Notes: generated by a model from the letters alone, not told the origin. A DNA stretch of 20,554 nucleotides from Hyphomonadaceae bacterium (GCA_030696545.1 JAUYSA010000072.1:1-20554); one strand, 5' to 3'. Shown: positions 8,163 to 16,778, counted from the first letter of the stretch. A program made the numbers and translations.

Positions 8163-9569
8163 CTACCGCATCAGGAACCGCAGCAGCCGCTTTGCGCGCT
8201 TGCCATAGGGCGGGGCGAGCCAACTGGCGGCGTTGAAGAAGCCGGTGCGGAATACAGCGCGAGCGTGAGTGAAGCGGTCAAAGCCGGCGCGGCCGTGATA
8301 GGCGCCCATGCCGCTTGCGCCGACGCCGCCGAATGGCAGGCCTTCCTGAGCGATGTGCAGCAGCGTGCCGTTCACAGTGACGCCGCCCGATTGCGTGCGG
8401 TCTAGAACCTTCGTCTGCTCCTTGCGATCTTCCGCGAAGATATAGAGCGCGAGCGGGTGCGGATGCGAGTTGATCCACTCAAGCGCATCATCCAGCGTGT
8501 CGTATCCGATGATCGGCAGAACCGGGCCGAAAATTTCCTCGCGCATCAGCGTGCAGTTCTCTGGCGCATCGAGCACGACAACCGGCGGCAGCATGCGCCT
8601 TGAGCGGTCCGATGGCGTCGGATGGCGCAGGACCTTGGCGCCGCCCTGCTCAGCCTCGGCGATGGCCGTGGTCATGCGATCGAAAGCGCGCTCACTGATC
8701 ATGCTGGAATAGTCACCGCCGACATCGGGATAGGCGCGGCGGGCTTCGGTCAGAATCTGTTCGGCCAGTTCGATCATCCGCTCGCGCGGCGCCATCACAT
8801 AATCAGGCGCAATACAGGTCTGACCCGCATTGATGAACTTGCCATAGGCGATGGCCTTGACCGCCTTGGTCATGGAGCCGGATGGGCAGATCACGGCGGG
8901 CGATTTTCCGCCAAGCTCCAGCGTGGTTGGCACCAGCCCTTCAGCAGCAGCCTGCGCGACCTTACGCCCGATCGACGTCGAGCCTGTGAAGACAAGATGA
9001 TCGAAGGAGAGCCGCGTGAAAGCGGAGGCAACCTCCGCCCCGCCCGTCACGACGCCAACTTCCTCTTCCGCGAATGTCTCCGATATGGCGCGATGCAACA
9101 GGTCGGAAAAATTGGGTGTCTGTTCTGACGGCTTGATCATTGCGCGATTGCCGCCCGCAATCACATCCACCAGTGGCGACAGAGCCAGCTGAAGCGGATA
9201 ATTCCACGGCGACACAATGCCGATCACACCCAGCGGTTCGCGCCGGATCCAGGCCGAACCCGGCCAGAATGTCATGTCCACTTCTTGGTATGCCGGCTCC
9301 ATCCACCAGCGCACATTCTTGCGCGCGTAGCGGATAGCAGAGAGCGTCACCATCGTTTCAAGCAGCGCCGTCTCGAAGCGCGAGCGATTGCTGAAATCGG
9401 CGGAAATGGCGTCTGCGAACGACTCGCTCCGTTTGCGCACCATGTCGTCCAGCCGGTCCAGCCGGTCGATCCGCACGCGCGCACTGGGTGGTCCCTCGCG
9501 CCGGTGAGCGGCGCGCTGAAGGAGTAGCAGGCGCTCGGCATCGGATGTCTTTGGAGTATGGCCGTCCAT
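8163..9569 (-). CDS. Aldehyde dehydrogenase, coniferyl-aldehyde type
   Basis: A 468-aa NAD(P)-dependent aldehyde dehydrogenase of the class-3/coniferyl aldehyde dehydrogenase branch. Visible landmarks are the PWNYP segment (121-125), the cofactor loop FTGSTSIGRKV (194-204), the general base Glu218 in LELGGKSP, the nucleophile Cys252 in NAGQTCIAPDYV, and EEIFGPVLPI. The C-terminus has a basic hydrophobic tail (PPYGKRAKRLLRFLMR) typical of this branch, which may contact membrane. It would oxidise a fatty or aromatic aldehyde to the acid. The ATG is preceded by AAGGG with about 7-nt spacing. The gene is convergent with the acyl-CoA dehydrogenase gene and reads away from the DUF599/DUF1993 block. 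Substrate is inferred only at class level. Confidence 0.88.
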   Translation of the reverse strand: MDGHTPKTSDAERLLLLQRAAHRREGPPSARVRIDRLDRLDDMVRKRSESFADAISADFSNRSRFETALLETMVTLSAIRYARKNVRWWMEPAYQEVDMTFWPGSAWIRREPLGVIGIVSPWNYPLQLALSPLVDVIAGGNRAMIKPSEQTPNFSDLLHRAISETFAEEEVGVVTGGAEVASAFTRLSFDHLVFTGSTSIGRKVAQAAAEGLVPTTLELGGKSPAVICPSGSMTKAVKAIAYGKFINAGQTCIAPDYVMAPRERMIELAEQILTEARRAYPDVGGDYSSMISERAFDRMTTAIAEAEQGGAKVLRHPTPSDRSRRMLPPVVVLDAPENCTLMREEIFGPVLPIIGYDTLDDALEWINSHPHPLALYIFAEDRKEQTKVLDRTQSGGVTVNGTLLHIAQEGLPFGGVGASGMGAYHGRAGFDRFTHARAVFRTGFFNAASWLAPPYGKRAKRLLRFLMR

Positions 9570-9924
9570 GTCACACCCTTATCCGACCGGATCGCCCGAG
9601 TTGACCCGGAGCGGGCGGACGTTTCAAGCTAAACCAGATGACGCTTACGGGTGGCGGAGGAAAATTGCGATAGCCTTGGCCATTGTGGCGCTGCCTGCTG
9701 CAGGATGCCGTGCAGAACGGCCTGCCCCGGCAGCGTCGGCGCCGGTCGCGAACGCCGAATCGACGGCTCGGACCACACCTTGCGTCATACCCGGAGAGGC
9801 GGCTAACGCAGTCACATTCCGTGCGCGCAACGGACGGCCAAGGTCACGGCTTGTCCTGAAGGCGCGCCATCGCGCCATGTGCAACGAACCGCGCCGTCGA
9901 ATTGAGCTGGCGGTTGGCGAGTGA
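9568..9924 (+). CDS. Doubtful or decayed lipoprotein ORF
   Basis: An open frame of 118 codons whose residues 30-47 read as a good lipoprotein signal: RRK, a hydrophobic run, then the lipobox LPAAGC (Cys47), followed by an Ala/Pro-rich linker. The only in-frame ATG gives an abnormally long n-region and overlaps the start of the divergent aldehyde dehydrogenase gene. The 3' part runs 81 bp into the opposite-strand DUF599 gene. An ATG in the next frame at 9637 with GGAGG nearby would reach the signal only after a frameshift. It may be a decayed lipoprotein gene, or chance in GC-rich DNA. The 274-bp gap between flanking genes must in any case hold the aldehyde dehydrogenase promoter. Confidence 0.22.
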   Translation: MSHPYPTGSPELTRSGRTFQAKPDDAYGWRRKIAIALAIVALPAAGCRAERPAPAASAPVANAESTARTTPCVIPGEAANAVTFRARNGRPRSRLVLKARHRAMCNEPRRRIELAVGE

Positions 9925-10536
9925 AAACACAATCACCACGGTTGCCATAGCGAAGGCCCACCAGGTGATGAACCAGGCAAGCACGGCGATCGCGAGGAAG
10001 AATGCACGCAGGCCATGCGTGAACTGCCCGGCCGCCGCGATGTTCATTTCAGCAACCGCCGCAGCCGCCTCTTCTGCGCCCGGCTCACCGGCTTCCGGAG
10101 TGGCCGCCAGCATGACAGCCGAATAGTTGAACAGGCGATAGGCCCAGCCGAACTTGAAGAAGGCATAGGCATAGAGCCCCATGAGCATCGCGGTCTTCAC
10201 ATAGAAGGCGGCGCGATCGATCTCGAGATGGACGAAGCTTTCCTCGAATGCCCGGATGATTGTATCCGCAGCCGTTAGAAGGCCGAAACCAGCGCCGACA
10301 GCAAGAAGCGCGGTTGAAGCAAAGAACGATGTCGCTTGTTGCAGGCCAGTGATGATGTTGGCGTCGACGAGCCGAACCTCGCGTTTCGCCATCTGTCGCA
10401 TCCACTCGCGGCGTTGCGCCTTCATTGCGGCTGACAGCGTCCGCTTATGCACCGGCGACATGTCGATAAGCCAGCCAAGAAACCACCAGGCCGCCAGAAA
10501 GAATGCCAGTGCGCCGCCATCGAGCCAGGTCATCAT
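9844..10536 (-). CDS. DUF599 family membrane protein
   Basis: A 230-aa integral membrane protein recognisable as DUF599. An N-terminal helix (residues about 5-24, ALAFFLAAWWFLGWL) is followed by a conserved cytosolic stretch with QRREWMRQM and VDANIITGLQQATSFFAST. Three more helices follow, including the FFKFGWAYRLFNY segment. The function of the family is unknown. The ATG pair at 10536/10533 is preferred because GGAG lies just upstream and the first helix starts right after; a GTG at 10569 would add 11 residues. It follows the DUF1993 gene on the same strand with a gap under 70 bp and is probably cotranscribed with it. Confidence 0.8.
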   Translation of the reverse strand: MMTWLDGGALAFFLAAWWFLGWLIDMSPVHKRTLSAAMKAQRREWMRQMAKREVRLVDANIITGLQQATSFFASTALLAVGAGFGLLTAADTIIRAFEESFVHLEIDRAAFYVKTAMLMGLYAYAFFKFGWAYRLFNYSAVMLAATPEAGEPGAEEAAAAVAEMNIAAAGQFTHGLRAFFLAIAVLAWFITWWAFAMATVVIVFSLANRQLNSTARFVAHGAMARLQDKP

Positions 10537-10600
10537 CCGCTCCGAGATTCGGAACGCACTCTCCAGCACGATGGAGCGCTAGGCCAGTCCCGCCAAACGT

Positions 10601-11107
10601 TTAGGCGTTACCGAGGAAGTCACCTTTGCCCAGTGGCACGCCATTGTGGCGCAGGATCGCGTAGGCAGTTGTGACGTGGAACAGGAAGTTCGGCAGGACG
10701 AAGCCGGTCAGATAGGCCAGTCCGGTGAACTTCATCTCGCCATTCGGGAATTTCAGAACAACTTCGCGTTCCTCCGAACCGTCAACTGCGCTGGCGGGAA
10801 CGGACTTGATGTAATCGACCGTCTTTTTGATGCGCTCGCGCAGTTCGGCGATAGTGGTTTCGGTATCAGCCATCGGCGGAGCGGAACCGCCGGAAAGCCG
10901 CGCCATGGCGAATTTCGACGTGTCGCTGGCGAACTGGATCTGCGCCGACAGCGGCCGCATGTCGGGCGCCAGGCGCGATGTAATCAGCAGGTTCGGGTCG
11001 AAATTTCGCTCCTTCGCGTATTTTTCCGCCTTGTCGAGAAGTGCGTCGAGATTGCCCAGCATGCGCAGAAACACAGGCGCACTGGCCTTGTGCATTGAAA
11101 TCGACAT
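10601..11107 (-). CDS. DUF1993 family protein
   Basis: A 168-aa soluble protein of the DUF1993 family, related by fold to DinB-like helical bundles. Typical elements are the N-terminal SAPVFLRMLGNLDALLDKA helix, DPNLLITSRLAPDMRPLSAQ, and a C-terminal FPNGEMKFTGLAYLTGF and PNFLFHVTTAYAILRHNGV. The C-terminus (GVPLGKGDFLG) is the usual family ending. The biochemical role is unknown. The ATG at 11105-11107 follows AAGGAAC with good spacing. It is the first gene of a probable two-gene minus-strand unit with DUF599. Confidence 0.85.
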   Translation of the reverse strand: MSISMHKASAPVFLRMLGNLDALLDKAEKYAKERNFDPNLLITSRLAPDMRPLSAQIQFASDTSKFAMARLSGGSAPPMADTETTIAELRERIKKTVDYIKSVPASAVDGSEEREVVLKFPNGEMKFTGLAYLTGFVLPNFLFHVTTAYAILRHNGVPLGKGDFLGNA

Positions 11108-11229
11108 TGGAATTGTTCCTTGTGCCCTCTATTCCGCCAGAGGAACTGGCGGCGTCCGCTTTGGCATATGGGCGCCGTTTTTAGCCACGCAATCTGCTAG
11201 GATTACGAATCGTCGCCTTCGAGGTTTTT

Positions 11230-11847
11230 GTGAAACTGCAATTCTGGTTCGAATTCGCCTCGACCTACTCCTACCCCGCCGTCATGCGCGTGGACAAAGC
11301 CGCTGCTGCGCGGGGCATCAGCGTTGAATGGCGTCCCTTCCTGCTTGGCCCTCTCTTTCACGCCCAGCAGGGCATGAAGGACAGCCCCTTCAACGTTGTG
11401 CCCGTGAAGGGCTCTTACATGTGGCGGGACGTTGAGCGCACATGTGAGAAATACGGCCTGCCTTTCCGCCGCCCGGGACGCTTTCCCCAGAACGGGCTGA
11501 TGGCGGCGCGTATCACCCTCTCCCTGCCGCAGGAGGATCGGCCGAACTTCGTGAAGGCGGTCTATCAGGCAAGTTTTGTCCACGATCGCGATATCTCGGA
11601 TCACCAGATCCTCCACGCCGCGGCGCGGCGCGCCGGGCTCGATCCGCTGGAAGTGCTGGCCGCGATGACCTCTGAGCCGATGAAAGACCTGCTTCGCGAG
11701 GAAACCTCCAAAGCGGCTGATCTGGGCATCTTCGGCGCCCCCAGCTTCGTGACCGAGGATGGCGAACTCTTCTGGGGCAATGATCGCCTCGAAGACGCAC
11801 TTGATTGGACCGTGCGCGGGACGCTAAGACCCAACACACAAAACTGA
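11230..11847 (+). CDS. 2-hydroxychromene-2-carboxylate isomerase-like (DsbA fold)
   Basis: A 205-aa protein of the HCCA isomerase/kappa-GST family, a thioredoxin-like fold with a helical insert. Ser11 in FEFASTYSYP matches the glutathione-activating serine of NahD-type isomerases. The cis-Pro loop is GIFGAPSFV, and the C-terminal FWGNDRLE matches the conserved W-G-x-D-R motif. The prototype isomerises 2-hydroxychromene-2-carboxylate in naphthalene degradation using glutathione. No ring-cleavage genes are nearby, so the true substrate may differ. The start is GTG with GAGG 5 nt upstream. The acyl-CoA dehydrogenase gene follows after 25 bp, suggesting one transcript. Confidence 0.85.
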   Translation: MKLQFWFEFASTYSYPAVMRVDKAAAARGISVEWRPFLLGPLFHAQQGMKDSPFNVVPVKGSYMWRDVERTCEKYGLPFRRPGRFPQNGLMAARITLSLPQEDRPNFVKAVYQASFVHDRDISDHQILHAAARRAGLDPLEVLAAMTSEPMKDLLREETSKAADLGIFGAPSFVTEDGELFWGNDRLEDALDWTVRGTLRPNTQN

Positions 11848-11872
11848 AGAAACGGTACGTCGGGAGACTTCC

Positions 11873-13006
11873 ATGGCTTTCGTGCTGAGCGAAGAGCAAC
11901 AGATGCTGCGCGATAGCGCGCGCTCGTTCGCAGCTGAAAAACTGCCGGTCAGCCAGCTCAGGGCGCTGCGCTCGAAGGGCGAAGGCTTCGACGGCACGAC
12001 ATGGAAGGAAATGGCGGAGCTGGGCTTCACGGGCGTTCTGATCCCGGAAGAATTCGGCGGCTCAGGCTTCGGCTATGTCGGCCTCGGCCAGGTGATTGAG
12101 GCGCAGGGCAGGACTATCGCCGCCTCCCCGCTTCTCTCCACGGCTCTCATTGGCGCATCTGCCCTCGTTCTCGCGGGAAGCCAGGCGCAGAAAGAAACCT
12201 ACCTGCCGCAAATTGCTTCGGGCGATCTCCTGACGGCGCTTGCCGTCGATGAGGGCGCGCATCACGACCCGTCCCACATCAAGCTCACGGCGAAGAAGTC
12301 CACCGCTGGCTACACGCTATCAGGCGACAAACGGTATGTGGTCGATGGCGCCGAAGCGGGCCTGCTGATCGTCGCCGCGCGTACATCCGGCGGCGAAAGT
12401 GACACGCATGGCATCACCCTCTTCCTGGTGCCTGCCGACGCAGCGGGTGTAAGCCGCACGGCGCTCAAGACGCTCGATGCCCACGCCGCAGCAAACATCA
12501 ATTTCGCCAATGTCGAGGTCGGCGCTGATGCTGTGCTGGGCACGGTGGATGCCGGCTTGGCCACACTTGAGCAGATCCTCGATCGCGCGCGCATCGGCCT
12601 TGCCGCGGAAGCTCTTGGCGCGGCGGATGCTGCGTTCGAGATGACGTCGGAATACCTCAAGGTTCGCAAGCAGTTCGGCCAGCTGATCGGATCGTTCCAG
12701 TCGCTTCAGCATCGCGCCGCCGTCATGTTCACCGAGCTGGAGCTGACGCGCTCGTGCGTTGGGGCCGCTCTCGCCGCGCTTGATGCGAACGCCAACAACG
12801 TGGCCGAACTGGCCTCGCTGGCAAAGGCGCGGGCCGCCGAGACGCTTCATCTTGTATCCAACGAGACGGTGCAGATGCATGGCGGCATTGGCATGACAGA
12901 TGTGCATGACAGCGGCCTCTACATGAAGCGCGCCCGCGTGCTCGAAGCGCTGTATGGCGGCGAAAGCTTCCATCGTGATCGCTACGCTCGTCTTGGCGGC
13001 TACTAG
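11873..13006 (+). CDS. Acyl-CoA dehydrogenase, second paralogue
   Basis: A 377-aa acyl-CoA dehydrogenase of a different branch from the one at 6966. The N-terminus is MAFVLSEEQQMLRDSARSF. The C-terminal domain carries the FAD/CoA signatures RKQFGQLIGSFQSLQH and QMHGGIGMTDVHDSGLYMKR. The middle beta domain is divergent, lacking the usual TEPxxGSD motif (AVDEGAHHDPSHI instead). At the MCAD Glu376 position there is Gly (ALYGGES). Proteins of this kind often act as the second subunit of heteromeric FadE pairs, so it may need a partner; that is inference. The ATG follows GGGAGA with 5-nt spacing. It lies 25 bp after the HCCA isomerase gene. Confidence 0.87.
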   Translation: MAFVLSEEQQMLRDSARSFAAEKLPVSQLRALRSKGEGFDGTTWKEMAELGFTGVLIPEEFGGSGFGYVGLGQVIEAQGRTIAASPLLSTALIGASALVLAGSQAQKETYLPQIASGDLLTALAVDEGAHHDPSHIKLTAKKSTAGYTLSGDKRYVVDGAEAGLLIVAARTSGGESDTHGITLFLVPADAAGVSRTALKTLDAHAAANINFANVEVGADAVLGTVDAGLATLEQILDRARIGLAAEALGAADAAFEMTSEYLKVRKQFGQLIGSFQSLQHRAAVMFTELELTRSCVGAALAALDANANNVAELASLAKARAAETLHLVSNETVQMHGGIGMTDVHDSGLYMKRARVLEALYGGESFHRDRYARLGGY

Positions 13007-13139
13007 CCTTCTGGACAGACAATCCAATCCGGAATGATCGACGTGTGACGTCATGCGCACGGTTCACACTGGCGTTTCCACGTGCCGGAGATACGTTCGC
13101 GCCCGGCAAAGCACCCTGTTCGATCTGGAGCGACAACGC

Positions 13140-14390
13140 ATGGCAAACGACTGGAACGCCCAGACCAGTGATCCGAAAGCGCGAGGGCTGATGCAGGGCT
13201 TTCCGCCCGAGCCTGACCGGATCGTGCGTTCGGACAATAACGGCCTTTCGGGAAATTCCTTCCCCAACACACGCTGGGCCTTCAGCCATCAGCGCGAACT
13301 GAAATCGACGGTGAACATCCGGCGCGGCAGCGAGCCGGTTTATCGCTTTCCTAAAAAGCTGCGTAAGGACATGGACGGCATTTCCTTCACGACGCAGGAA
13401 GGCCAGCAGATGACATGGGGCCAGTCGATCGACGCCATGTTCACGGACGGCATCGTCGTCCTGCATCGCGGCGAGATTGTATATGAAGCGTTCCGTGGCG
13501 CTCTGGAGCCCCACCTTCCGCACATAGCTTTCTCGGTGACGAAATCCTTCGTCGGCCTGATGGCCGCCATCCTCGCACACGAGGGAAAGATTGATCCGGC
13601 TGTGCTGGTCACGCGCTACATCCCGGAACTGGCGGACACCGCTTATGGCGACGCCACCGTGCGCCAGGTGATGGATATGACCATCGGCGTGAAGTATTCC
13701 GAGAATTACACCGATGCGAATGCTGAAGTGCGCTCCTACGGCATAGCGGCAGGCTTCTCGCCGCCTCCGCCGGGCTATTCAGGCCCAGACACAATCTTCG
13801 ACTTTCTGCGCACACTGAAGAAGCAGGGCGAGCATGGGCATGCGTTTGCTTACAAGACCTGCAACACCGAGGTCCTGTCATGGATCGTCCAGCGGGTGAC
13901 AGACACGCCGATGGCTCAACTTCTGTCCGAACGCATCTGGCAAAAGCTCGGTGCGGAGGAAGATGCGTATATTATCGTCGATCGCAGCGGCACGCCTGCC
14001 TGCGGCGGCGGCATGAATCTCTGCCTGCGCGATCTCGCAAGATTTGGAGAGATGCTGCGGCTTGGCGGCGTTTTCAATGGCCAGGAAATCGTGCCCGAGG
14101 AAGTCGTCGACGATATCGCCAATGGCGGTGATCGCGATCACTTTGCCAAAGCCGGCTATACGACTATTCCCGGCTGGAGCTATCGCAACCAGTTCTGGGT
14201 CAGCCACGACAAGTTCGGGGCTTACACGGCTCGGGGCATCCATGGGCAAGTCTGCTGGATCGCTCCGAAGGCTGATGTGGTGATCGCGCGTCTGGCGTCG
14301 CATCCAGTCGCGGCCAACGGCAACAGCATTCTCGACAAGGTTTCCCTGCCTGCCTACGCCGCCGTTGCCGATCACCTGATGCAGAGCTGA
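13140..14390 (+). CDS. Serine hydrolase, class C beta-lactamase/NylB-like
   Basis: A 416-aa penicillin-recognising-fold hydrolase. The SxxK motif is SVTK (Ser132-Lys135). The Tyr motif is FAYKTCNTEVLSW (Tyr238, Asn242), the Y-x-x-x-N-T pattern I associate with 6-aminohexanoate-dimer hydrolases and EstB-type esterases rather than YxN of true AmpC. The third element is GIHGQ in place of KTG. There is no signal peptide, so it is probably cytosolic and acts on esters or amides rather than being a resistance lactamase. The ATG at 13140 follows GGAG by 9 nt. The frame is open 29 codons further upstream without family-like sequence. It follows the acyl-CoA dehydrogenase after 133 bp and ends in a strong hairpin. 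Confidence 0.83.
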   Translation: MANDWNAQTSDPKARGLMQGFPPEPDRIVRSDNNGLSGNSFPNTRWAFSHQRELKSTVNIRRGSEPVYRFPKKLRKDMDGISFTTQEGQQMTWGQSIDAMFTDGIVVLHRGEIVYEAFRGALEPHLPHIAFSVTKSFVGLMAAILAHEGKIDPAVLVTRYIPELADTAYGDATVRQVMDMTIGVKYSENYTDANAEVRSYGIAAGFSPPPPGYSGPDTIFDFLRTLKKQGEHGHAFAYKTCNTEVLSWIVQRVTDTPMAQLLSERIWQKLGAEEDAYIIVDRSGTPACGGGMNLCLRDLARFGEMLRLGGVFNGQEIVPEEVVDDIANGGDRDHFAKAGYTTIPGWSYRNQFWVSHDKFGAYTARGIHGQVCWIAPKADVVIARLASHPVAANGNSILDKVSLPAYAAVADHLMQS

Positions 14391-14396
14391 AAAAAC

Positions 14397-14426
14397 AAAC
14401 CGCCTGCTTCAGGAAGCAGGCGGTTT
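14397..14426. terminator. Bidirectional terminator between convergent genes
   Basis: A perfect 14-bp stem with a 2-nt loop (AAACCGCCTGCTTC and its complement), right after the serine hydrolase stop. In the minus direction it is followed by GTTTTTT, a good U-run, so it suits the fasciclin transcript best. In the plus direction only GTTT within the stem serves as the tail. Confidence 0.8.
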
Positions 14427-14500
14427 GCCGAGCAGCGCGTCAAGTCGGAGTCAGACGCGCCTTGGGGGGAGGAGTGCTCGTCGATTGAACTCGCTCAGGC

Positions 14501-15058
14501 CTATTTGGCCGGCGGCATGATCACCTTGTCGATGACGTGGATTACGCCGTTCGAAGCGTCGATGTCGGCGGTGACAACCTTGGCGTCGTTGATCATCACG
14601 GAGCCATCAGCACCGCCAACCGCTTTGAGCGTTGCGCCCCGAACCGTTGCCGGCTCAAGCGTCTGACCAGCGATTGCCGACGACATAACTTCGCCCGGCA
14701 GCACGTGGTAGGTCAGGATCGCTGTGAGTTTGTCCTTGTTCTCAGGCTTCAGCAGGTCTTCGACAGTTCCGGCCGGGAGGGCCGCGAAAGCAGCGTCAGT
14801 CGGTGCGAAAACCGTGAAGGGACCGGCGCCGCGCAGGGTCGACTCGAGGCCAGCAGCCTGAACAGCGGCGACGAGCGTGCTGAACGAGCCAGCGCCGACG
14901 GCGGTGTCAACGATGTCCTTGGCTTCAACCATCGGCGCGGCCGGAGCCGGCTCGACGGCGGCGGGTGCAGCAGCCATCGTGTCGGCCGGCGTCGCTGCCG
15001 GTTCGGAACATGCTGAAAGAATGGCGACGAATGCCGCGAGGGGGACCAGTTTGTACAT
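14501..15058 (-). CDS. Fasciclin (FAS1) domain lipoprotein
   Basis: A 185-aa exported protein. The signal peptide MYKLVPLAAFVAILSAC ends in a lipobox with Cys17, followed by an Ala/Pro-rich linker (to about 45) and one FAS1 domain. The FAS1 hallmarks are FTVFAPTDAAFAALP, the YHVLPGEV (H-box-like) segment and the final GVIHVIDKVIMP. FAS1 domains mediate adhesion or surface interactions, and bacterial single-domain versions are secreted or membrane-anchored. The ATG at 15056-15058 has AGGAAC just upstream and starts the signal peptide; the upstream in-frame extension has no signal. It probably ends at the bidirectional hairpin at 14397-14426. No clear promoter was identified in the 186 bp upstream. 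Confidence 0.9.
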   Translation of the reverse strand: MYKLVPLAAFVAILSACSEPAATPADTMAAAPAAVEPAPAAPMVEAKDIVDTAVGAGSFSTLVAAVQAAGLESTLRGAGPFTVFAPTDAAFAALPAGTVEDLLKPENKDKLTAILTYHVLPGEVMSSAIAGQTLEPATVRGATLKAVGGADGSVMINDAKVVTADIDASNGVIHVIDKVIMPPAK

Positions 15059-15244
15059 GTGAGTTCCTGCTCTCTGTTCGTGGCAGCGACGCAGCGTCGT
15101 AAAGATCGACGCTCCCAGAACCATATCTGTTGGCTCGCTGCTTCTGGGCCTGCTTACGAGACCACGCTGCAAGCGGATCGCAGATAACCGGAGTTTAATA
15201 GGTCATTTCGATCACGCGATCGCGAGCGACGTGATCCGTCGTCT

Positions 15245-15856
15245 CTAACGCTCCGCAATCTCGATCATCACCTCATTGCGACGCAGGAAGGGCAGCGTCC
15301 ATGGCGGATCATAGAAGGCGAAAACCGGCTCGCCTTTTGTAACCAGCCCCGCTGCCGCGACTTTCGCCAGCAACTCCTTACGGACAGCTTCCATGCGGGA
15401 GTTGCCCGCCGTTCCAGAGAACGACAGGACCGCCATCTTCCGTCCCGGTTGCTCCAACAGCTTCACCGCCGGATTGCCCGGCTTCGGGAGCGTCTCCATC
15501 GTGTAGCCAGCGGGCATGGTGAAGCCGACCGTCCACTTCCCTGCCTCGGTCTTTTGCGTGACAGGCGCAGTCATCTCGATTTTTTCGCGCGGCGCCTGCG
15601 TGACCGGAGCGGTCATGGCGATCTCCTCGCCCTTGCGATCCTTCGCGAAAATATAGTCCGCCAGCGGACCGAAGCCCGCAAAGCGCGACCCCACGGCATC
15701 GCCCTCGACTGTGGTTTCCGCAAGTATGGTGGGGGCGTAGTCGCGAACCTCGAAATCACCGTCCGAAAGAACGAGATCAAACGCCGGCTCCTCGACGCCC
15801 GTAGTCGCACATGCCGCCGTCATCAAGACACCCAGCGCCAGAACAAGCCGTTTCAT
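15245..15856 (-). CDS. SOUL family heme-binding lipoprotein
   Basis: A 203-aa protein with a lipoprotein signal, MKRLVLALGVLMTAAC (Cys16), followed by a SOUL/HBP domain. Typical features are FEVRDYAPTILAET, the duplicated IAMTAPVTQ / IEMTAPVTQ motif, the MPAGYTMETLPKP segment, the FSGTAGNSRM strand and the C-terminal YDPPWTLPFLRRNEVMIEI. SOUL proteins bind tetrapyrroles or hydrophobic ligands; the periplasmic role is unknown. The ATG at 15854-15856 has GGAG 6 nt upstream. It is divergent from the SDR gene, with 127 bp between starts, and lies upstream of the fasciclin gene on the same strand with 186 bp between. Confidence 0.88.
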   Translation of the reverse strand: MKRLVLALGVLMTAACATTGVEEPAFDLVLSDGDFEVRDYAPTILAETTVEGDAVGSRFAGFGPLADYIFAKDRKGEEIAMTAPVTQAPREKIEMTAPVTQKTEAGKWTVGFTMPAGYTMETLPKPGNPAVKLLEQPGRKMAVLSFSGTAGNSRMEAVRKELLAKVAAAGLVTKGEPVFAFYDPPWTLPFLRRNEVMIEIAER

Positions 15857-15983
15857 CGCATTCTCCGCAGTCTGCGCTTGGTACGCAGCCCGCCGGGATG
15901 TGGATGCTGGCGATCTCACTACGTTCTGGCGTTTCCGTGTCGTCAGGCTAGTGTCCGGCCCGCAGAAACACGGGGAGTTACAC

Positions 15984-16778
15984 ATGATCGAGAACCTCTT
16001 TTCGCTGAAAGGCCGCGTCGCGCTGGTGACAGGCGGATCGCGCGGCATCGGCAAGATGATCGCGCAGGGGTTCGTTGAAAGCGGCTGCAAGACGTATATC
16101 TCCGCCCGCAAGGCCGACGCGTGCGATGAAACGGCCGCCGAGCTCACCGCGCTTGGCCACGCGCCTTGCATTTCCCTGCCGCAGGATATTTCGACCGTGG
16201 CCGGCGCAAAAATGCTCGCGGAGGAAATCTACAAGCGCGAGGGCAAGCTGGACATTCTGGTCAACAATGCCGGCGCTGCATGGGCAGCCGACTTTGAGGA
16301 GTTTCCGGAAGCCGGCTGGGACAAGGTGATGAACCTCAACGTGAAGTCGCCCTTCTTCCTGACGCAGGCGCTGCACGCCGCGCTGAAAAAAGCGGCGAGC
16401 CACGACAGGCCCGCGAAAGTGATCAACATCTGCTCGATCGATGGCATTAAGCTCAATCCGCTCGAGACGTATTCCTACCATGCGTCGAAATCGTCGCTGC
16501 TCTATCTCACAAAGCGGATGGCGGCGCGGCTGGTGCAGGACAACATTGTCGTCACCGCGATTGCGCCGGGACCCTTCGCCTCGGAAATGAACCGCGCAGC
16601 CCGTGACATGGAAGCCGCCGTGGCCGAGCGCACACCGATGCGCCGCATTGGCCGCGATGAAGATATGGCAGGCACGGCGATCTTCCTCGCCTCCAGAGCT
16701 GGCGATTATGTCTGCGGCGACTCGATCGCCGTGGATGGCGGCATTGCGTACGCGTCGCTGCCGACGCGCGACGAATGA
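15984..16778 (+). CDS. SDR oxidoreductase, RhlG-like
   Basis: A 264-aa classical short-chain dehydrogenase. It shows the TGGSRGIG nucleotide-binding motif (16-23), the ISARK segment with basic residues suggesting NADPH preference, NNAG (94-97), Ser151 in INICSIDG, and Tyr165-x-x-x-Lys169 in YSYHASKSS. The C-terminus is GDSIAVDGG. The overall pattern resembles RhlG-type beta-ketoacyl reductases (FSLKGRVALVTGGSRGIGKM start and GWDKVMNLNV), so a 3-oxoacyl or related ketone is a plausible substrate. The ATG at 15984 has GGGGAG with about 7-nt spacing. The gene stands alone between the SOUL gene and the stress-promoter region. Confidence 0.88.
   Translation: MIENLFSLKGRVALVTGGSRGIGKMIAQGFVESGCKTYISARKADACDETAAELTALGHAPCISLPQDISTVAGAKMLAEEIYKREGKLDILVNNAGAAWAADFEEFPEAGWDKVMNLNVKSPFFLTQALHAALKKAASHDRPAKVINICSIDGIKLNPLETYSYHASKSSLLYLTKRMAARLVQDNIVVTAIAPGPFASEMNRAARDMEAAVAERTPMRRIGRDEDMAGTAIFLASRAGDYVCGDSIAVDGGIAYASLPTRDE

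Noticed and set aside
13140..14390. Antibiotic-resistance beta-lactamase
   Set aside because: SxxK is present, but there is no signal peptide, and the NylB/EstB-like Tyr motif and HxG in place of KTG argue for an esterase/amidase.
15210..15236. GATCACG...CGTGATC inverted repeat (7-bp arms, 13-nt spacer) just after the SOUL gene
   Set aside because: Could be a terminator hairpin or an operator for the fasciclin gene, but it has no T-run and short arms; not enough to assign.
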